The notes under the pieces were generated by a model that did not search any database, was not told the origin of the DNA, and was given only the letters and a program-made list of their open reading frames with translations. Both the position numbers and the translations under genes were made by a program. Below, piece by piece: positions 1 to 8,565 of a stretch of DNA of 64,000 nucleotides. The stretch's first letter is position 1, and each line of letters begins with the position of its first letter. The stretch is taken from contig NZ_BMNE01000004.1 of NCBI RefSeq assembly GCF_014646295.1, forward strand, positions 310,001-374,000. Reading direction: 5' to 3'. Source of the stretch: Nocardia rhizosphaerihabitans. GTDB taxonomy: Bacteria > Actinomycetota > Actinomycetes > Mycobacteriales > Mycobacteriaceae.

Positions 1-25
1 ACGCCGGGCACCGAGCATCCCACGC

Positions 26-1231
26 ATGGCTGATCCGCATTCCAGGCTCTCCCGCCGTCGCTTGCTCGGCGGGGGAGCCGCGGCGGCGGGCGTCGTCGGC
101 GCGGCCGGAATCGGCTGGGGTGCCGCTGGTTTCACACGCGAAGAAGCAGTCCGGGACGAGGCGCTCGACGTCGTCCCGTTCTACGGCGCGCACCAGGCGG
201 GCATCGAGACGAACCCACCAGGCCACGTCGCCTTCGCCGGTTTCGATCTGGCGCCCGGTGCCGGCCGCGAGGACATCATCGGCCTGCTCCGAATCTGGAC
301 CGACGACGCGTCACGGCTCACCCAGGGCCTGCCCGCGCTGGCTGACACCGAACCGGAACTCGCGACCAGACCCGCCCGCCTCACGATCACGGTCGGTTTC
401 GGACCCGAGTTGTTCACCCGCGCAGAGATGGCCGAGCGGCGCCCGAGCTGGTTGCGGCAGCTTCCGCCGTTCCCCGTCGACCGCCTCGATCCGGCCTATA
501 CCGGCGCCGACCTGGTCCTCCAGATCTGCGCCGAGGAGGCGACGACGGTCGCACACGCGGTGCGGGTGCTGTCCAAGCACGTCAAGTCGCTGGTGACGGT
601 GCGCTGGGTGCAGCGCGGCTTCCGCGACGCGCCACGCGGCCAGACGATGCGCAATCTGATGGGCCAGGTCGACGGCACCGTCAACATCGCGCCGCGCACC
701 GTCGACTTCGATCGGCTGGTGTGGGACGACGGCGCGTCGACGCCATGGCTGGCAGGCGGCACCTCCCTGGTGCTGCGGCGCATCGCGATGGACCTCGACA
801 CCTGGGACGAACTCGACGCCGACGGCCGTGAACTCACCGTCGGCCGCCGGGTGTCCAACGGTGCGCCGCTGACCGGCACCGCCGAACACGACGAGCCCGA
901 CCTGACGGCCGTCGACCGCAACGGCATCCCGGTCATTCCGCCCTCGTCGCACGTCGCGCGGGCCAGGCACACCCACGACGGCGAACGGTTCCTGCGCCGC
1001 GGGTTCAACTACGACGAAGCCCCCGCGCCGGGGCAGCTGTCGAATTCGGGCCTGCTGTTCGTCGCCTATCAGCGCGATGTCGACGCCCAGTTCCTGCCGG
1101 TGCAGCAGCGGCTGGCGGAATTCGACGCGCTGAACGAATGGACGACACCCGTCGGTTCGGCCGTGTTCGCGATCCCGCCCGGTGTGCCAGGGCCTGGGCA
1201 CTATCTCGGGCAGCAGCTGTTCGAGAGCTGA
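26..1231 (+). CDS. Tat-exported Dyp-type haem peroxidase
   Basis: Dye-decolorizing peroxidase of the EfeB/DyP type, which uses haem and H2O2 to oxidise substrates; some members are proposed to act in iron release from haem. The N-terminus carries a twin-arginine signal (SRRRLLGG, residues 9-16) followed by an Ala/Gly-rich hydrophobic stretch, so it is probably exported folded with its haem. The family GxxDG motif is visible at G213-D216-G217 (GQVDG), with a later His-rich segment (residues about 313-325) and FNYDEAP near the haem site. The 401-aa length is normal for the class. No efeU or efeO neighbour is visible downstream; the left side is cut by the window edge. Family assignment is firm, substrate unknown. 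Confidence 0.93.
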   Translation: MADPHSRLSRRRLLGGGAAAAGVVGAAGIGWGAAGFTREEAVRDEALDVVPFYGAHQAGIETNPPGHVAFAGFDLAPGAGREDIIGLLRIWTDDASRLTQGLPALADTEPELATRPARLTITVGFGPELFTRAEMAERRPSWLRQLPPFPVDRLDPAYTGADLVLQICAEEATTVAHAVRVLSKHVKSLVTVRWVQRGFRDAPRGQTMRNLMGQVDGTVNIAPRTVDFDRLVWDDGASTPWLAGGTSLVLRRIAMDLDTWDELDADGRELTVGRRVSNGAPLTGTAEHDEPDLTAVDRNGIPVIPPSSHVARARHTHDGERFLRRGFNYDEAPAPGQLSNSGLLFVAYQRDVDAQFLPVQQRLAEFDALNEWTTPVGSAVFAIPPGVPGPGHYLGQQLFES

Positions 1232-1235
1232 GAGT

Positions 1236-1265
1236 CCGGCCGGGCGCGACACCGCGCCCGGCCGG
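1236..1265. terminator. Stem-loop terminator between convergent genes
   Basis: A perfect 13-bp stem (CCGGCCGGGCGCG at 1236-1248 pairing with 1253-1265) and a 4-nt loop lie between the stop of the peroxidase gene and the stop of the acyltransferase gene on the other strand. It can serve both directions. No T-tract follows, which is common in GC-rich actinobacteria. Confidence 0.75.
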
Positions 1266-1266
1266 C

Positions 1267-2682
1267 TCAGGCCTGCGGCCAGTCCAGCAGGGTGTTCTCG
1301 AACAGCTGCCGGACCTGCTCGACCTCGTCGTCCATCGCGGCGGGGTCCCAGCCGGAGACATCGATCGGTGGCAGCACCGCGACATCGACGATCCCCGGCC
1401 GCGCGATCGACGAATCCCGCCAGGCGATCTCGCCCGCATTGCGAATCACCACCGGGATCACCGGCACGCCCGCCTGGATGGCGATATGGAACGCGCCCTT
1501 CTTGAACGGGCCGACGCGCGGCGTGTACGACCGGGTGCCTTCCGGCGCGACACCGATCGAGAGCCCGTTGCGCAGGGTGGAAACCACCGGCGCGAGCGCG
1601 GCTTTGGCGCGTTCGGTATCGCTGCGGTCGATGAAGGTGACGCCGACGAACCGCATGAGCGGGCCGAACAGCGGATGATTGGCCAGTTCCTTCTTGCCGA
1701 TGCCGGTGACCGCCCCGCCGAGCACCTTGGGCACGATGATCACGTCGAACTGGCTCTGGTGATTGAACAGGAACACCGCGGGCCGCGGGGCGCGGGCATG
1801 CTCGGCACCGACGACGCGCAACCGCACGTTGATCGCCGCGAGTGTCGCGGTGGTGGCGTCGTGCATGAGGGCATCGGCCATGGCCTGGCGTCGGCCGGTG
1901 TAGGACTTGCGCAGCACACCGACCAGCGCGCCGCCGATCAGCGCGGCGAAGCCGGCGATCGTGCGCAGGTAGTCGACGGGGCGTGGCGCGAGGCGTGGAC
2001 GGAACGTCAGTGCGGGCCAGCCTCGCTCGGTGGCGATCTCGGCCAGCTTTGGATCGGGGTCGACCACGGTGGGGGTCTCGGCGAGGTCGAGTAGTTGCAG
2101 GTCGGTGGCGCTGTCGGCATAGACATAGCCGATCTCCACCTCGGCGGCCGCGGCGAATTCACCGACGGCGTCGGCCTTTTCGGCACGCCACAGCGGTGCG
2201 CCCTCGGTGTGCCCGGTCAGGACATCGTCGTGCACAGCCAGTTCCGTGCACAGGACATGCTCGATGCCCAGGCGCTCGGCGGCGGGCAGCACCTGGAACC
2301 GGGTGAGTTCGCTGACCAGCACCACCGTGTGGCCGGCCAGCTGGTGAGCGCGCACGAGCTGCCAGGCCTCGGGGAACAACCTGCCGTATATCTCCCGGCG
2401 GAAAGCGCTGCGGCCCAGCTCTTCCAGTTCGGACTCGGACCGACCCGCCCAATTTCGTTCGATGGCTTGCAGCACCCGCACGTAGTCACCGTCGTCGCCA
2501 CCGCGCACGATGCCGCCGAGCAGTGCGGCCCTGCGCGCATCACCGCGACGGAACAGCCTGCGCGCCAGACTCCGTCGCGGTAGCCCGTCCACGACGGTGC
2601 CACCGAAATCGAACACGGCGGCGATCTGCGATCCCTGCGGACCCGACCGGATAGCGGCCAGTGCTTCGGCGAGTGTGCTCAT
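1267..2682 (-). CDS. plsC: HAD-like domain fused to 1-acylglycerol-3-phosphate acyltransferase (PlsC)
   Basis: Two-domain lipid enzyme resembling Rv2483c. Residues about 20-230 form a SerB-like HAD domain, residues about 285-440 a PlsC acyltransferase that makes phosphatidic acid from lysophosphatidate at the membrane. The acyltransferase keeps NHQSQFD (HX4D, near residue 305) and PEGTRS (near 381). In the HAD domain motif I reads DFGGT (D25-F-G27-G-T29) where DxD is expected, so the general acid/base Asp is replaced by Gly, while the late DSATD motif is intact. The domain may therefore bind rather than hydrolyse phosphoester. The ATG overlaps the upstream plsB stop by one base (TGATG), so the pair is translationally coupled. 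471 aa. Confidence 0.92.
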   Translation of the reverse strand: MSTLAEALAAIRSGPQGSQIAAVFDFGGTVVDGLPRRSLARRLFRRGDARRAALLGGIVRGGDDGDYVRVLQAIERNWAGRSESELEELGRSAFRREIYGRLFPEAWQLVRAHQLAGHTVVLVSELTRFQVLPAAERLGIEHVLCTELAVHDDVLTGHTEGAPLWRAEKADAVGEFAAAAEVEIGYVYADSATDLQLLDLAETPTVVDPDPKLAEIATERGWPALTFRPRLAPRPVDYLRTIAGFAALIGGALVGVLRKSYTGRRQAMADALMHDATTATLAAINVRLRVVGAEHARAPRPAVFLFNHQSQFDVIIVPKVLGGAVTGIGKKELANHPLFGPLMRFVGVTFIDRSDTERAKAALAPVVSTLRNGLSIGVAPEGTRSYTPRVGPFKKGAFHIAIQAGVPVIPVVIRNAGEIAWRDSSIARPGIVDVAVLPPIDVSGWDPAAMDDEVEQVRQLFENTLLDWPQA

Positions 2683-5123
2683 CAGATCGCGGTCCGGTTC
2701 GACGGATCGAGGCTGGCCGCCCGCGCGATGCGCTCACCGAGATCACGCAGCCGCGCGGCGAATTCCTGCCGCCGTTCCAGCAATTCGGCTTCAGAGCCAG
2801 GGGCGGCAGGGGCGATGAGACCGCGGTTGTCGGCCAGTTTCCAGGCACTGGTGAACAATTCGGTCGAGACCGACTCCGGACTGTGCAAACGCTGTTGCAA
2901 CAGCATCTGTTTTCCCACCGCCACGCACTCGTCGATGAACTCCTTGCGATCGATCGTCGCCTCGGCCGACCGCGCGGCCAAGCGCTCGGCCACCACCAGC
3001 TGCGCGTCGAAGAACGAGCGCAGCACGCGGTGCGCCATCACGAAGCCGGAATCGGTGAGCGCGCCGAGGAATTGGCGATCGAGCCGATCGTCGGGGGTGT
3101 TCTCGTCCCATTCGGGCACGATGATCCGCACCTCGTCGATGATCTGATCGGCGAACTCCTGGCGCTCGGGGAAGAAGAACTCGAACTTGAGCAGATCGCG
3201 CAGGGCGAAGGCGGCCTGCCACGCCGAGCGCAGCGGGTCATCGCCCGGTTCCTCCACGGCGGTCAGCGCGGCCAGTTCGAGAATGGCCCGGTTGACGAAC
3301 CAGTGCACCGCGCTGTTGCGGTAGAACGCCGCCTCCAGGTGCGCGCCGGGTTCGATCGCGTACACCGGCTCCAGCCCACCGCGATACACGGTGACAACTC
3401 CGGCGAGCGCGAGCTGTTCGAGGACAACCCGCAGGCCCTGATCGTCACGCAGCGCCGACAGCTCGCCGCTGGGCAGCCCGCGCTGGGCGATGTAGCCGAG
3501 GACAGGGTCGACCACCGTGCGGACCTGTCCCAGCGTCAGCGCGCGCTCGCTCACGCCGAGCAGGGCCAGCGTGACCAGTGCGTTCACTGTGATCGGGGTG
3601 ATCTGATTGATGCCGACGGCGATGTCGAAGGCCAGCCGCTGCACGGCTTTGCGTTCGCTCTCGCGCAGCGCCGACTCGTCGGGCACGCTGGCCTCGCCGG
3701 TCGTGGTGTCGCGCAGCGGGATCGTCATCGGGCGCTGATCGAGCGGATCACCGTTGGCGCCCAGCCGTTCCCGCGCCGACAGCGGCGCACCGAACCGCAC
3801 GTACACGCGACCGGCCGAATGCTGCTGGCTGCGCACATATCTGGCGAGCCAGCCCAGGCCCTCCGGCTTCTTCTTGCCGCCGGACTGTTCGCTCGCGATC
3901 GCACCCAGCTCGTTGAGCCGCTCGTAGGTGATCGAGACCGGCACCAGCATCACGTCCTCGACGCGTCGTGAACGGACCGCCGCCGCAAGGAAATTGAGCA
4001 GACCATAGCGGGGTGGTCGCAACTTGCCGGTGCGGGTGCGTCCACCTTCGAAGTACCACTCCAGGTTGAAGCGCTTGGCCAGCAGGTAGGCGAAGTACTC
4101 CTCGACGACCGCCTTGTAGACCTCGTCGTCACCGAAACTGCGCCGGATGAACACCGTTCCGGTGCGCCGGGCGATCGGGCCCATCGGCCAGAAGTTGAGA
4201 TTCGCCCCGCCGATCACATGGTTGGGCGGAAAGTCGTTGCGCGCCAGCACGTCACCGAGCACGAACGCGTCGACATAGGAACGGTGCGAGGGCAGGAACA
4301 CCAGCGGGTGCTTGCGGTTGAGCTTGCGCAGCGCGTCCAGGCCGGGCAGGTCGGTGTCGACCTTCCAGGTCGAGGCGTGCACCGGTCGCATGGCCTGGGT
4401 GAACAGGTCAGAGACCAGCCTGCTCTGCGCGGCGACCAGTTCGCGCAGCGCCTTCTCCGCATTGCGATACACCTGGTCGGGTTCGGAACCCGTCTCGTCG
4501 GCGATGAGGTCGAGTTTGCGCTGGAATTCGGGGGAGTCGAGGATCTCCTCGGCCACCAGCTGCGGCACCTTGTAGCGGTCACCGATGACGGTGCGCTCGG
4601 CTCGCTCCAGCGCGACGACCGCCGCGCGCACCACCGACCGCGCGAACGGATCGGCCGTGCCCGCCCGCAGCAAGGCCGCGGCCTCGGGATTGTTGGTGCG
4701 CAGCTCGCTGAGCCGGGCCGGCGCCCCGACGAGCACCTGGTGCCGGTCGGGTTCGGTGCGCAGCAGCCTGCGCTGGACGAGCCGGTTGGGTTTGCGCGGG
4801 TTGGTCAGCAAGGCCAGGTCGGCGAAGGTGACCCGGCGGACGCCGTCGCGCTCCGGCGGCAGCCACAGCACCCGGACCGGGACGACGAGCGGGTCGTCGT
4901 GCCTGCCGACCAGGCGTTTGGTGATCGCCTTCGCGTCGAGGTCGAGCTGGGTCACCGGGGCATCGGAGCCGATGTCGCGGCCGAGGCCACCCTCGGCGAT
5001 CCAGGTGCCGATGAGTTCGCGTTCGACGCCGGAGGCCGCGTCGACCAGGGCGACCACCGAGTCGGCCATGGGTCCCGTTCGCGGGCCGCGCCGCCCACCG
5101 ATGTCGATCATCTCTCCATTCAA
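2682..5123 (-). CDS. plsB: Glycerol-3-phosphate 1-O-acyltransferase
   Basis: PlsB-type enzyme for the first acylation of glycerol-3-phosphate in phospholipid and triacylglycerol synthesis, membrane-associated. The HX4D acyltransferase motif (SHRSYVD, near residue 280) and FEGGRTRTG (near residue 360) are the catalytic and substrate-binding signatures. 813 aa, close to mycobacterial PlsB2 (about 790). Three in-frame starts exist at 5123, 5111 and 5069 (MADSV); homology would fit any, and I keep the longest. It forms an operon with plsC downstream (one-base overlap), so both acylation steps of phosphatidate synthesis are co-expressed. Confidence 0.92.
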   Translation of the reverse strand: MNGEMIDIGGRRGPRTGPMADSVVALVDAASGVERELIGTWIAEGGLGRDIGSDAPVTQLDLDAKAITKRLVGRHDDPLVVPVRVLWLPPERDGVRRVTFADLALLTNPRKPNRLVQRRLLRTEPDRHQVLVGAPARLSELRTNNPEAAALLRAGTADPFARSVVRAAVVALERAERTVIGDRYKVPQLVAEEILDSPEFQRKLDLIADETGSEPDQVYRNAEKALRELVAAQSRLVSDLFTQAMRPVHASTWKVDTDLPGLDALRKLNRKHPLVFLPSHRSYVDAFVLGDVLARNDFPPNHVIGGANLNFWPMGPIARRTGTVFIRRSFGDDEVYKAVVEEYFAYLLAKRFNLEWYFEGGRTRTGKLRPPRYGLLNFLAAAVRSRRVEDVMLVPVSITYERLNELGAIASEQSGGKKKPEGLGWLARYVRSQQHSAGRVYVRFGAPLSARERLGANGDPLDQRPMTIPLRDTTTGEASVPDESALRESERKAVQRLAFDIAVGINQITPITVNALVTLALLGVSERALTLGQVRTVVDPVLGYIAQRGLPSGELSALRDDQGLRVVLEQLALAGVVTVYRGGLEPVYAIEPGAHLEAAFYRNSAVHWFVNRAILELAALTAVEEPGDDPLRSAWQAAFALRDLLKFEFFFPERQEFADQIIDEVRIIVPEWDENTPDDRLDRQFLGALTDSGFVMAHRVLRSFFDAQLVVAERLAARSAEATIDRKEFIDECVAVGKQMLLQQRLHSPESVSTELFTSAWKLADNRGLIAPAAPGSEAELLERRQEFAARLRDLGERIARAASLDPSNRTAI

Positions 5124-5231
5124 GCGGCAGATCCGCCTCGGCGCACCGAACTTGGGCTACCGCGCGTTGCGGACTGCCGTGTCGGCGACCGGGGTGGTGA
5201 AGGATGCCCACGGACGAGGCTGGCTAATCGA

Positions 5232-5250
5232 CGAGGTAATGCTAACCTAA
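5232..5250 (+). promoter_or_regulatory. Iron box 1 (IdeR/DmdR-type) upstream of mbtI
   Basis: AGGTAATGCTAACCTAA (5234-5250) matches the 19-bp IdeR/DmdR consensus TTAGGTTAGGCTAACCTAA at about 16 of 19 positions. It lies 39 nt before the TTG start of the salicylate synthase gene and 11 nt before a second box, so iron-loaded repressor would block transcription. Confidence 0.85.
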
Positions 5251-5261
5251 CCACGAAGAAG

Positions 5262-5280
5262 TTAGGTCAGCATTACCTTG
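5262..5280 (+). promoter_or_regulatory. Iron box 2 (IdeR/DmdR-type) upstream of mbtI
   Basis: TTAGGTCAGCATTACCTTG matches the IdeR-type consensus at about 16 of 19 positions allowing W/S alternatives. It directly abuts the ribosome binding site GGAGG (5280-5284). Two boxes in tandem suggest cooperative repression by iron. Confidence 0.82.
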
Positions 5281-5288
5281 GAGGATCG

Positions 5289-6602
5289 TTGTCGTCGACG
5301 GAACAGCCCGTACGGGTGGAGTATGTGACCGATCCGGCGGCAGCGATGTCCCGCCTGGCGGCAGCCGATCGGTTCGGCGAGTACGTGATGTACGAGCAGC
5401 CCGGCGGGTGGGTGTTCGCCGCCGACCCGCTCGGCAGCGTCGAACTCGACGCCGGTGAACTGCGCACCGTGTGGGGTGACAAGACCACCGCGCGCGCGTG
5501 GACCGGCAGTCCCGCCCAGGTCGTCGACGCCGCGCTGGCCGAGCTGCCGCTGGAGGGCCGCAATGCCTACGGCTGGATCGGTTTCGAGTTCTGCGCCTTC
5601 TCGCTGGCCGCGACCCGGTACCTGAACCCGCTGACCCCGCTGGTGCACCTGATGATTCCGCGGATCGAGGTCCGCATCGACGCCACCGGCGTGCGGATCA
5701 GCGGCGCCACCCCCGCCGAGGCCTGCGATATCCACGACCTGATCGCCGCGTCGCAGGGCACCGACCTGCCGGTCGCGTTCCCGGTCGACGTGCGTCCCGA
5801 CCCGACCGACTACCAGGGTCGCGTGGCTGCCGCGGTGTCGGAGATCCGTTCCGGCCATTACCAGAAGGTGATCCTGTCCAGGAAGGTCGACCTGCCTTTC
5901 GCCGTCGACGTGCCTGCCACCTACCGGCTCGGCCGGGCCAACAACACCCCGGCCCGCTCCTTCCTGCTGCGCCTCGGTGGACTGGAAGCGGCCGGGTTCA
6001 GCCCGGAACTGGTGGCCTCCGTCGACGACGACCGGATCGTCACCACCGAGCCGCTCGCCGGTACCCGCGCCTTCGGGCTCGGTGTCGAGGCCGATGGCAC
6101 CGCCCGCGCCGAACTGCTCGCCGATCCGAAAGAGATCGTCGAGCACGCGATCTCGGTGCAGACCTCGTTCGCCGAGATCACCGAGGTCGCCGCGCCAGGC
6201 ACCCCGGCCGTCTCCGACTTCATGGCGGTGCGCGAGCGCGGCAGCGTGCAGCACCTGGCGTCCACCGTGCGTGGCACCCTCGCCGCCGACCGCACCAGCT
6301 GGGACGCGCTCGAGGTGCTGTTCCCCTCGGTGACCGCCTCCGGCATCCCCAAGCGCGAGGGCGTCGACTCCGTCTTCCGCAATGATCACGATCCGCGCGG
6401 CCTGTACTCCGGTGCGGTGGTGTGTGTTTCGCCGACCGGTGCGCTGGAGGCGACGCTGGTGCTGCGGGCGATCTATCAGACCGGTGAGGGTGCGTGGCTG
6501 CGGGCCGGTGCCGGCATCGTCGGACAGTCGCGTCCCGAGCGTGAGTTCGAGGAGACCTGCGAGAAGCTCGGCAGCGTAGCGCCGTACGTCGTGAAGGCCT
6601 GA
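5289..6602 (+). CDS. mbtI: Salicylate synthase (MbtI/NbtS)
   Basis: Converts chorismate via isochorismate to salicylate, the aryl cap of mycobactin/nocobactin siderophores. Chorismate-binding-enzyme signatures are visible: SRKVDLPF, TTEPLAGTRAFG, KEIVEHA, FPSVTASGIPK and AGAGIVGQS near the C-terminus. The frame is open far upstream (to 4218), antisense to plsB, but the true start is TTG at 5289: GGAGG at 5280-5284 sits 4 nt before it and both iron boxes lie just upstream. This gives 437 aa, close to M. tuberculosis MbtI (450). In Nocardia farcinica the equivalent is nbtS. Convergent with mbtA. Iron-repressed by inference. Confidence 0.93.
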   Translation: MSSTEQPVRVEYVTDPAAAMSRLAAADRFGEYVMYEQPGGWVFAADPLGSVELDAGELRTVWGDKTTARAWTGSPAQVVDAALAELPLEGRNAYGWIGFEFCAFSLAATRYLNPLTPLVHLMIPRIEVRIDATGVRISGATPAEACDIHDLIAASQGTDLPVAFPVDVRPDPTDYQGRVAAAVSEIRSGHYQKVILSRKVDLPFAVDVPATYRLGRANNTPARSFLLRLGGLEAAGFSPELVASVDDDRIVTTEPLAGTRAFGLGVEADGTARAELLADPKEIVEHAISVQTSFAEITEVAAPGTPAVSDFMAVRERGSVQHLASTVRGTLAADRTSWDALEVLFPSVTASGIPKREGVDSVFRNDHDPRGLYSGAVVCVSPTGALEATLVLRAIYQTGEGAWLRAGAGIVGQSRPEREFEETCEKLGSVAPYVVKA

Positions 6603-6617
6603 TTCTCGACTACGGCA

Positions 6618-6651
6618 CAACGGCGGCTCACCTTTCGGTGAGCCGCCGTTG
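6618..6651. terminator. Bidirectional terminator between mbtI and mbtA
   Basis: Perfect 15-bp stem (CAACGGCGGCTCACC at 6618-6632 with 6637-6651) and TTTC loop, located between the stops of two convergent genes. Confidence 0.85.
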
Positions 6652-6656
6652 TCGTA

Positions 6657-8276
6657 TCAGCTGTGCAGGGCGCGCAGGGCCTTCTTGTCGATCTTGCCGA
6701 CCGCGGTGATCGGCAGCGAATCCGCTTGGCGCACCAGGTCGGGCAGCTTGTAGGTGGCCAGGCCGCGCTCGGTGAGGAAGGTCTTGATCTCGCCGAGGCT
6801 GGGCAGCTCGCCGGTGACAACCAGGACGACACAGGCCTTTTCACCGAGCGAGGCATCCGGCAGTCCGACCGCCGCCGCGTGCCGCACGGCGGGGTGCGCG
6901 AGCAGGTGCTCCTCGAGTTCGTCGCAGGAGATGTTCTCGCCGCCGCGGTTGATCACGTCCTTGATCCGGCCGCTGACCACCAGGTGCCCGGTGGGCAGCT
7001 GCCGCACCAGGTCGCCGCTGCGGTAGTAGCCGTCAGGGGTGAACGCGCGCGCGTTGTGTTCGGGCGCACGGTAATACCCGCGCAGGGTGTAGGGGCCGCG
7101 GGTGAGCAGTTCGCCCTCCTCGCCGGGCGCGACATCGTTGCCGTCGGCGTCGACGACGCGGAGCTCGTCGGCGGGGGAGAGCGGGCGGCCCTGCGTGGTG
7201 TAGACCAGCTCGTCGTCATCGTCGAGACGGGTGTAGTTGAGCAGGCCCTCGGCCATGCCGAACACCTGCTGCAGGCGGCAGTGCAGTGCGGGTTCCACGT
7301 CGCGGGCGTTGACCTCGGCCAGGCGGGCGCCGCCGACCTGGAGCAGGCGCAGCGAGCTCAGGTCGGCCTCTTCCCATTCCACCGCGGCGCTCCACAATTG
7401 GGCCAGCGGCGGGACGACGGCGGTGACGGTCACCCGGTGCTTCTCGATCGCGGCGAAGGCCGCCTCGGGGCTCGGGTCGAGGGTGAAGGCGATCGCGCCG
7501 CCGGTGGCGACGGTGCCGAGGATGCCGGGGCAGGCCAGCGGGAAGTTGTGGGCGGCGGGCAGCGTCGCCAGGTAGACGTCGTCGGGGGTGAGCTCGCAGA
7601 CCTGCGCGCTGGCGGTGGCGTTGTAGGCGTAGTCGTCGTGGGTGCGGGCGATCAGCTTCGGCAGGCCGGTGGTGCCGCCGGAGACCAGCATCAGCGCGAT
7701 CTCGGACGGATCGACCTCGGGCAGTGAATCGCCGTCGCGGGCAATCGAATCCAGCGCGGTGAAGTCTCCGGGATCGCCCGCGACCAGCACGTGGCGCAGG
7801 GACGGAACCGCCTGTCGCACCGTGGTGGCGAGCTCGCGGTAGTCGAAATCGCCGAGGGTGTCGGGGATCAGGTAGGCCACGGCGCCGGAGATCGCGGCCA
7901 GGTGCTCGATCTCGGCGCGGCGGTGCGCGGGCAGGGTGAGCACCGGGATGATGCCCGCCCGCAGCAGGCCGAACAGGGCGGTGGCGAATTCGGGGACGTT
8001 CGGCAGCTGCACGATCACCCGGTCGCCGGGGTTGATGCCGAGGGCGAGCAGGCCGTGCGCCATCCGGTCGGCGGCCGCGTCGAGTTCGGCGTAGGTCCGG
8101 GTGCCGCCGTCGGTGAGGACGGCGGGACGCTGCGGCTGGGTGCGCGCGGAGTCACGGAGCAGGTCGCCGAGTGTGCGTCCGGCCCAGTAGCCTGCCGCGC
8201 GGTAGTCCTGGGCGGCCTGCTCGGGGAAGGGGACGTAGCCCTCGCGGTGGTCTGCTGCGGCCGATGTCGACGTCAC
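6657..8276 (-). CDS. mbtA: Salicylate-AMP ligase (MbtA/NbtT)
   Basis: Stand-alone aryl adenylation enzyme: activates salicylate as the acyl-adenylate and loads it on the aryl carrier domain of the NRPS encoded divergently. The phosphate-binding loop SGGTTGLPK, the GMAEGLLNYT region and C-terminal RGGENISCDELE are typical of DhbE/EntE/MbtA. The frame is open to 8471 but the start is taken as GTG 8276, giving MTSTSAAADHREGYVPFP, preceded by GAGG about 7 nt upstream; 539 aa fits EntE/MbtA. An iron box lies about 195 nt upstream in the shared divergent region. N. farcinica counterpart: nbtT. Confidence 0.92.
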   Translation of the reverse strand: MTSTSAAADHREGYVPFPEQAAQDYRAAGYWAGRTLGDLLRDSARTQPQRPAVLTDGGTRTYAELDAAADRMAHGLLALGINPGDRVIVQLPNVPEFATALFGLLRAGIIPVLTLPAHRRAEIEHLAAISGAVAYLIPDTLGDFDYRELATTVRQAVPSLRHVLVAGDPGDFTALDSIARDGDSLPEVDPSEIALMLVSGGTTGLPKLIARTHDDYAYNATASAQVCELTPDDVYLATLPAAHNFPLACPGILGTVATGGAIAFTLDPSPEAAFAAIEKHRVTVTAVVPPLAQLWSAAVEWEEADLSSLRLLQVGGARLAEVNARDVEPALHCRLQQVFGMAEGLLNYTRLDDDDELVYTTQGRPLSPADELRVVDADGNDVAPGEEGELLTRGPYTLRGYYRAPEHNARAFTPDGYYRSGDLVRQLPTGHLVVSGRIKDVINRGGENISCDELEEHLLAHPAVRHAAAVGLPDASLGEKACVVLVVTGELPSLGEIKTFLTERGLATYKLPDLVRQADSLPITAVGKIDKKALRALHS

Positions 8277-8469
8277 GTTCTGCCTCGCTGCTCTGGCGGC
8301 TCGCGCCGCGTGTTTCTCGCCCGGTCCCGGCCGTCCTGCGGATCGATCGGGCGGGCCGTGTGTCCGGGCGTGTTCTCGCACCCTGCCTCGGCCTTCCCGC
8401 TGGTCGATCCGGGATCGATGCGGGCAGGGAGCCCGGTAGTTCGGTGCCCGCGTCGCAGCCCGACCTTGC

Positions 8470-8488
8470 ATAGGTTAGGCAACCCTAT
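8470..8488. promoter_or_regulatory. Iron box in the divergent mbtA/NRPS promoter region
   Basis: ATAGGTTAGGCAACCCTAT matches the IdeR/DmdR consensus at about 16 of 19 positions. It is the only clear box in the 289-bp region between the ligase gene (minus) and the NRPS gene (plus), and so probably represses both. Confidence 0.82.
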
Positions 8489-8565
8489 CTCAATGAAGTA
8501 GGCTGCCGCCGGGCAGTACCGAAATCCGTCCGGCCTCGGACGGCGAGCAAGGAGTGAACCGGCAG

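Noticed and set aside
2661-3971. 436-aa plus-strand frame opposite plsB
   Set aside because: Arg/Gln/Asp-rich shadow without motifs or ribosome binding site; plsB is complete on the minus strand.
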